This document shows, in pieces, positions 6,091 through 9,717 of a DNA stretch of 9,717 nucleotides. The stretch is from PBB1 sp031380885 (lineage in GTDB: Bacteria; Pseudomonadota; Gammaproteobacteria; Burkholderiales; Burkholderiaceae_C): contig JANMXL010000259.1 in NCBI GenBank assembly GCA_031380885.1, positions 1-9,717 of the forward strand, read 5' to 3'. Made by a program: the position numbers and the translations under genes. Position 1 is the stretch's first letter. Every line of letters begins with the position of its first letter. A model generated the notes under the pieces. That model was not told where the DNA came from, ran no database searches, and worked only from the letters and a program-made list of their open reading frames with translations.

Positions 6091-7143
6091 GTGGACAAAA
6101 CCATTATAGGGGCCAAAAACGGGCGCGGGGTGGCTTCTGCCGCTCCGGTGTCGGTGGCTCCGGTGGTGTCCCGCGTGCGGGTCGATGAGGGGTCGGAAGG
6201 CCAGCGGCTCGACAATTTCCTGATCAAGCTGCTCAAGGGCGTGCCCAAGACCCACATCTACCGGGTCATTCGCTCCGGCGAGGTGCGGGTCAACAAGGGG
6301 CGCGCAGCGGCCGACACCCGCTTGTCGCTGGGCGACGAGGTGCGCGTTCCGCCGGTGCGCACCTCGGAACACGCTGCCGATCGCAGCGATGACGCCCCGG
6401 TTCCGGCGCGCGAGTTCCCGATCGTGTTTGAAGACGAGCACCTGATCGCCGTTGACAAGCCGACCGGCGTCGCGGTCCATGGCGGCAGCGGGGTCAGCTT
6501 CGGGGTGATCGAGCAACTGCGCCGCGCGCGGCCCGAGGCCAAGTTCCTGGAACTGGTGCACCGACTGGACAAGGAAACCTCCGGCCTGCTGCTGATCGCC
6601 AAGAAGCGCTCGGCGCTGCTGGCGCTGCAGGAACAGTTTCGCCAGCGTGAAACCGGCAAGACCTACGCGGCGCTGGTGCTGGGCGCCTGGCCGGTGTCGA
6701 AGAAGGTCATCGATGTGGCGCTGCACAAGTTCCTGTCGACCGAGGGCGAGCGCCGCGTGCGCGTGGTGGATGCTGATGATGCCGATGGCCGCCGTTCGAT
6801 CACGCTGGTCAAGGTGGTGCAGGCCTACACCGCGCACACGCTGCTCGATGTGACGATCAAGACCGGCCGCACCCACCAGATCCGGGTTCACCTGTTGCAT
6901 GAAGGCCACGCCATCGTCGGCGACGACAAGTACGGCGACTTCGACGCCAACCGGGCGCTGGCCCGCGGCGCGGCGATCCCTGGGGTGCGCTTCGGCCGGA
7001 TGTTTTTGCATGCGCGGCGCTTGAAGTTCCAGCACCCCGCCAGCGGCGAGGTCATCGAACTGCAGGCGCCGCTGCCCCCAGAATGCGCGGCTTTGCTGCA
7101 AGCGCTGACGCCTCGGCCGAAGATCGCGATACCGACACCATGA
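6091..7143 (+). CDS. rluC: 23S rRNA pseudouridine synthase RluC
   Basis: RluC converts uridines 955, 2504 and 2580 (E. coli numbering) of 23S rRNA to pseudouridine. In the 350-residue form chosen here, an S4 RNA-binding domain (about 36-85, including GQRLDNFL and SGEVRVNKGR) precedes the RluA-type catalytic domain. The catalytic motif is HRLDKETSG (157-165), with Asp160 the nucleophile, and the conserved TGRTHQIRVHL is at 258-268. E. coli RluC has 319 residues. The start is uncertain. GTG at 6091 gives VDKTIIGAKNG; GTG at 6130 would be shorter and ATG at 6019 longer, and none has a clear Shine-Dalgarno. The frame stays open back to 5884, but that part looks non-coding. A rare ATA codon sits near the chosen start, where the opposite strand has a TATAAT. 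The stop overlaps the next gene by ATGA. It diverges from rne. Confidence 0.92.
   Translation: MDKTIIGAKNGRGVASAAPVSVAPVVSRVRVDEGSEGQRLDNFLIKLLKGVPKTHIYRVIRSGEVRVNKGRAAADTRLSLGDEVRVPPVRTSEHAADRSDDAPVPAREFPIVFEDEHLIAVDKPTGVAVHGGSGVSFGVIEQLRRARPEAKFLELVHRLDKETSGLLLIAKKRSALLALQEQFRQRETGKTYAALVLGAWPVSKKVIDVALHKFLSTEGERRVRVVDADDADGRRSITLVKVVQAYTAHTLLDVTIKTGRTHQIRVHLLHEGHAIVGDDKYGDFDANRALARGAAIPGVRFGRMFLHARRLKFQHPASGEVIELQAPLPPECAALLQALTPRPKIAIPTP
6103..6108 (-). promoter_or_regulatory. Candidate -10 box of the rne promoter
   Basis: The minus strand reads TATAAT, an exact sigma-70 -10 consensus, in an A/T-rich island that stands out from the GC-rich surroundings. No TTGACA-like -35 is recognisable 16-19 bases upstream (that stretch is C-rich) and there is no extended TG. 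The assignment rests on the -10 match and on its position ahead of a long rne leader. If the rluC GTG at 6091 is right, this box lies within the first codons of rluC. Confidence 0.35.
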
Positions 7144-7802
7144 CCCGACCGCGCCGTTTTGATTTGATCGTCTTCGACTGGGACGGCACGCTGTATGACT
7201 CGACTGCGTTGATCGCCCGCTGCATCCAGGCCTCGTGCGCCGATCTGGCACTGCCGGTGCCCAGCGTGCAAGACGCCAGCTATGTGATCGGCATGGGTTT
7301 GACCGAAGCCTTGCAGCACGCTGCACCTGGCCTGGTGCCCGAGCGCTACCCGGAGTTGAGCGCGCGCTACAAGCACCACTACATGGCCCGGCAACATGAC
7401 CTGAGCCTGTTCGACGGCGCGCTGCCGATGCTGCATGCGCTGAGGGCGCGCCAACACAGCCTGGGCATCGCCACCGGCAAGACCCGGCGCGGCCTGGACG
7501 ATGTGTTGCACACGGTGCAGCTGAAAGGCCTGTTCGACGCCACCCGCACCGCCGACGAAACCCGTTCAAAGCCGCATCCACAGATGCTGCAGGAGCTGAT
7601 GGCCGAAGTTGGCATCGCTCCCGAACGCACGCTGATGATCGGTGACACCACCCACGACCTGCAGATGGCGATGCACGCAGGCGTGCCGAGCGTCGGCGTC
7701 AGCTATGGCGCGCACGAACCGGCCGCGTTCGCGGCGTTCTCACCCCTGCACATCGCGCACTCGGTGGCCGAGCTCGACGCCTGGCTGACGCAGTCGGCCT
7801 GA
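7140..7802 (+). CDS. HAD-superfamily phosphatase (phosphoglycolate phosphatase-like)
   Basis: This is a 220-residue haloacid dehalogenase-type hydrolase, presumably a cytoplasmic phosphatase of small phosphorylated metabolites. All four HAD motifs are present: I, FDWDGT, with nucleophile Asp13 and acid/base Asp15; II, Thr112 in GIATGKTRR; III, Lys144 in ETRSKPHP; IV, MIGDTTHDLQMA, with Asp169 and Asp173. The stretch between motifs I and II (about 20-90) is the size of an alpha-helical C1 cap, which fits subfamily IA, home of phosphoglycolate phosphatase (Gph) and pyrophosphatases. The substrate cannot be read from sequence, so I give no symbol. ATG at 7140 is chosen because it overlaps the rluC stop as ATGA and places motif I near the N terminus; an upstream ATG at 7083 would only add residues inside rluC. 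The Rieske gene follows after 18 bases. Confidence 0.93.
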   Translation: MTRPRRFDLIVFDWDGTLYDSTALIARCIQASCADLALPVPSVQDASYVIGMGLTEALQHAAPGLVPERYPELSARYKHHYMARQHDLSLFDGALPMLHALRARQHSLGIATGKTRRGLDDVLHTVQLKGLFDATRTADETRSKPHPQMLQELMAEVGIAPERTLMIGDTTHDLQMAMHAGVPSVGVSYGAHEPAAFAAFSPLHIAHSVAELDAWLTQSA

Positions 7803-7820
7803 CCGGCGCGCCCGAACGTC

Positions 7821-8258
7821 ATGCCCGACATCGAACCAGCCGCCGCGCCCGTGCCCCTGTGTGCATCGGAGGCGCTGGTCGAGCGCGGGGATGCCGTCGT
7901 GTTCGAGGTGCAGCAGTGGCGCCAGACGACCAGCGCCTTCGTGATGCGGTTCGACGGCCGGGTGGTCGCCTACCTGAACCGCTGCGTTCATGTGCCGACC
8001 GAGATGGACTGGCAGGACGGCAAGTTTCTCGATGCCGACCGTGAGCTGATCATCTGCTCGATCCATGGCGCCACTTACGATCCGCTCAGTGGGCGCTGTG
8101 TCGGTGGCCCGTGCGTCGGCGGGCGGCTCACCGCCTTGCGCGTCGAAGAACGCGATGCGCAGGTGTATTGGTATCCCTCCTCAGACACCAAACCCGCGTC
8201 GGTGCCCGAGCCTCGCGACGGCGATGCCGCTGGTGTCAGCAACGAAAGCCCCTCATGA
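7821..8258 (+). CDS. Small Rieske [2Fe-2S] protein of unknown function
   Basis: The 145-residue product is a stand-alone Rieske domain. The cluster ligands are visible as CVH (Cys55, His57) and CSIH (Cys79, His82), 21 residues apart between His57 and Cys79, followed by GATYDPLSGRCVGGPCVGGRL. The GGPCVGG loop corresponds to the family's GP-containing Pro loop and brings two extra cysteines (93 and 98). There is no signal peptide or membrane segment, and no oxygenase catalytic domain, so it is not a complete ring-hydroxylating enzyme. The size and layout resemble soluble Rieske ferredoxins and NirD-like subunits. Partner and redox role are unknown. It lies 18 bases after the HAD gene, without an obvious Shine-Dalgarno, and its stop overlaps the sppA start as ATGA, suggesting coupled expression. 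The last 25 residues are polar and probably disordered. Confidence 0.92.
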   Translation: MPDIEPAAAPVPLCASEALVERGDAVVFEVQQWRQTTSAFVMRFDGRVVAYLNRCVHVPTEMDWQDGKFLDADRELIICSIHGATYDPLSGRCVGGPCVGGRLTALRVEERDAQVYWYPSSDTKPASVPEPRDGDAAGVSNESPS

Positions 8259-9235
8259 GTTCCGACGACGATTTGTCCGCCTTGCGTGCCCCGGCTGCAG
8301 GCTCGCCTGCCCGCAGCGGCTGGGACCACGCGGCCGAGCAGCTCGTGCGCCTATACCTGCAGGATCGGCGCAGCGAGCGCCGCTGGCGTGTGTTCCTCCG
8401 GCTGCTCTGGCTGACAGTGTTCGCTGTCCTGTCCTGGACCTTCCTCAGTGACCGCCTGCATACCAGCACCCCCACTGGCCCGCACACCGCCTTGGTGGAA
8501 GTGCGCGGAGAGATCGCCGCCGACACCGACGCCAGCGCCGAGCGGTTGGTCTCCGCGCTGAAAAACGCCTTCGAGGACAAAGGCGCGCAGGCGGTGGTGC
8601 TGCGCATCAACTCGCCCGGCGGCAGCCCGGTGCAGGCCGGCATCGTCTACGACGAGATCAAGCGCCTGAAGGCCCTGCACCAGAAGAAGGTGTATGCGGT
8701 GGTCGAGGAAATGTGCGCTTCGGGGGCCTACTACATCGCCGCCGCGGCTGACGACATTTACACCGACAAGGCGAGCGTGGTCGGCTCTATCGGCGTGCTG
8801 ATGGACAGCTTCGGCTTCACCGGCGTGATGGAAAAGTACGGCATCGAGCGGCGGCTGTTGACTGCAGGCGCCAACAAGGGCATCGGCGACCCGTTCTCGC
8901 CGCTGACCGAGCCGCAGCGCGCCTACCTGCAGGCCACGCTCGACCAAATTCACCAGCAGTTCATCGCGGTGGTGAAGGAAGGCCGTGGCGATCGGCTGAA
9001 AGAAACGCCGGACACCTTCTCGGGCCTGTTCTGGAACGGCGAAGAGGCCATCAAGCTCGGCCTCGCCGACCACCTCGGCAACCTCGACTATGTGGCGCGC
9101 GAGGTGGTGCATGCCGAAGACATCATCGACTACACGCCGAAGGAAAACGTCGCTGAGCGGCTGGCCAAGCGCTTCGGCGCGTCGATCGGTGCCGGTGCGA
9201 TCCATGCGCTGAACGGCATGGGCCGCATTCACTGA
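8255..9235 (+). CDS. sppA: SppA-type signal peptide peptidase (S49 serine protease)
   Basis: SppA degrades signal peptides left in the inner membrane after secretion. The 326-residue product is the short, single-domain form. Residues 1-45 are polar and basic, and one membrane segment lies at about 47-65 (FLRLLWLTVFAVLSWTFLS), so the catalytic domain should face the periplasm. Conserved pieces are LRINSPGGSPVQAG (116-129) and MCASGAYYIAAAAD (153-166), with catalytic Ser156. DKASVVGSIGVLM follows (171-183), and Lys208 in AGANKG is the likely general base. The Ser-Lys distance of 52 residues equals that of B. subtilis SppA (147/199). ATG at 8255 overlaps the Rieske stop as ATGA; upstream in-frame starts would lie wholly inside the Rieske gene. 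psd follows after 32 bases. Confidence 0.95.
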   Translation: MSSDDDLSALRAPAAGSPARSGWDHAAEQLVRLYLQDRRSERRWRVFLRLLWLTVFAVLSWTFLSDRLHTSTPTGPHTALVEVRGEIAADTDASAERLVSALKNAFEDKGAQAVVLRINSPGGSPVQAGIVYDEIKRLKALHQKKVYAVVEEMCASGAYYIAAAADDIYTDKASVVGSIGVLMDSFGFTGVMEKYGIERRLLTAGANKGIGDPFSPLTEPQRAYLQATLDQIHQQFIAVVKEGRGDRLKETPDTFSGLFWNGEEAIKLGLADHLGNLDYVAREVVHAEDIIDYTPKENVAERLAKRFGASIGAGAIHALNGMGRIH

Positions 9236-9267
9236 GTGTCGGCAGCCTACCTATCTCCTCTCCATTG

Positions 9268-9717
9268 ATGTCGGATCGACTGGCGGTACTGCCGCAATAC
9301 CTGCTGCCCAAGCAAGCCATGACGCGCCTGGCCGGCCGCATCGCCAACGCCGAGGGCGGCGCGCTCACGACGCGGCTGATCCGCTGGTTCGTCGGCCGCT
9401 ATGGCGTGAACATGGCCGAGGCGGCCGAGCCCGACATCGCTCGCTACCCGAGCTTCAATGCCTTCTTCACCCGCGCGCTCAAGCCCGATGCGCGCCCGCT
9501 GGCCGAGGCCCGCTGGCTGTGTCCGGTCGATGGCGCGATCAGCCAGATCGGACCGCTCGATGGCGAGCGCCTGGTGCAGGCCAAGGGCCACAGCTACACC
9601 GCCACCGCGCTGCTCAGTGGTGATGCCGCGCTGGCGCGTGAATTTCAAGATGGCCACTTCGCGACGCTGTACCTGAGCCCGCGCGACTACCACCGCATCC
9701 ACATGCCCGCGGCCGGA
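9268..9717 (+). CDS. psd: Phosphatidylserine decarboxylase proenzyme Psd (3' end cut by window edge)
   Basis: Psd decarboxylates phosphatidylserine to phosphatidylethanolamine, the main phospholipid of Gram-negative membranes. It is a peripheral inner-membrane enzyme that cleaves itself to form a pyruvoyl cofactor. The first 150 codons are present and align without gaps to E. coli Psd from LPQYLLPKQAMTRLAG (8-23) onward, with a constant offset of two residues after about position 80. Seen here are PVDGAISQIG (86-95), with Asp88 matching catalytic Asp90 of E. coli, QAKGHSY (104-110) and YLSPRDYHRIHMP (135-147), with His145 matching catalytic His147. The self-cleavage LGST motif lies beyond the window, so activity cannot be judged. 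ATG at 9268 follows sppA by 32 bases with no clear Shine-Dalgarno; an in-frame TTG directly before it is less likely. Confidence 0.93.
   Translation, partial: MSDRLAVLPQYLLPKQAMTRLAGRIANAEGGALTTRLIRWFVGRYGVNMAEAAEPDIARYPSFNAFFTRALKPDARPLAEARWLCPVDGAISQIGPLDGERLVQAKGHSYTATALLSGDAALAREFQDGHFATLYLSPRDYHRIHMPAAG

Larger units (their letters stand above)
5444..6096 (-). promoter_or_regulatory. Putative long structured 5' leader of rne
   Basis: About 650 bases separate the rne start from its best promoter candidate, and I find no convincing gene here. Small open frames exist but lack conserved motifs and ribosome sites. Hairpins visible by eye, besides the large one at 6038-6086, are: 6011-6026 (6 bp, loop TCAT), 5979-5993 (6 bp, loop TGG), 5967-5979 (5 bp), 5840-5857 (GCCGACC/GGTCGGC, 7 bp, loop TGAG), 5720-5739 (GGGCTGC/GCAGCCC, 7 bp), 5652-5667 (6 bp) and 5496-5510 (CACCGA/TCGGTG, 6 bp triloop). 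In E. coli a structured 361-base rne leader lets RNase E repress its own synthesis; similar autoregulation here is inferred from position and structure, not homology. In so GC-rich a region some short stems will be chance. Confidence 0.5.

Noticed and set aside
6070..7581. 503-codon minus-strand open frame opposite rluC and the HAD gene
   Set aside because: It is a shadow of two well-supported plus-strand genes; the translation has biased composition and no domain.
8351..9232. 293-codon minus-strand open frame opposite sppA
   Set aside because: It mirrors sppA almost end to end and has no independent signal.

Overview
The window is a dense, GC-rich stretch of ordinary bacterial chromosome. 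Protein similarity and gene order (pdxJ-acpS-nagZ converging on a long rne, which diverges from rluC, a HAD phosphatase, a Rieske protein and sppA) point to a betaproteobacterium of the order Burkholderiales, probably near the Rubrivivax/Leptothrix/Ideonella group. That placement is inferred from remembered protein resemblance, not from a search. There are no tRNA or rRNA genes, CRISPR arrays, insertion sequences or phage genes.

Left block (1-2263, + strand): the last 252 codons of pdxJ (vitamin B6 synthesis; only the start codon appears to lie outside), acpS (holo-ACP synthase) and nagZ (peptidoglycan-recycling beta-N-acetylglucosaminidase). Both junctions are four-base ATGA stop/start overlaps, so the three genes are almost certainly one translationally coupled transcript. 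A perfect 13-bp inverted repeat at 2284-2313 with A/T tails on both sides serves as a shared terminator for nagZ and for rne arriving from the other side.

Central block (2330-5443, - strand): a full-length RNase E of 1037 residues. Its catalytic half is canonical. Its long disordered C-terminal half carries a short aromatic/basic membrane-binding-like segment, three Arg/Gly-rich clusters, Ala/Pro-rich linkers and an ordered-looking C-terminal tail.

Divergent region (5444 to about 6090): about 650 bases without a convincing gene. On the rne strand it has a perfect TATAAT at its far end, a large hairpin with a U-rich loop close to the predicted RNA 5' end, and several smaller hairpins. I read it as a long structured rne 5' leader, by analogy with the autoregulatory rne leader of E. 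coli. This is the most interesting non-coding element here.

Right block (6091-9717, + strand): rluC (23S rRNA pseudouridine synthase), a HAD-family phosphatase, a small Rieske [2Fe-2S] protein, sppA (membrane-anchored S49 peptidase) and the first 150 codons of psd (phosphatidylserine decarboxylase). Two of the junctions are ATGA overlaps and the other two gaps are 18 and 32 bases, so this looks like one operon joining ribosome modification, metabolite housekeeping and envelope maintenance. No wholly new system is evident. The best leads are the rne leader, the RNase E C-terminal architecture, the uncharacterised Rieske protein and the non-E. coli-type PdxJ.
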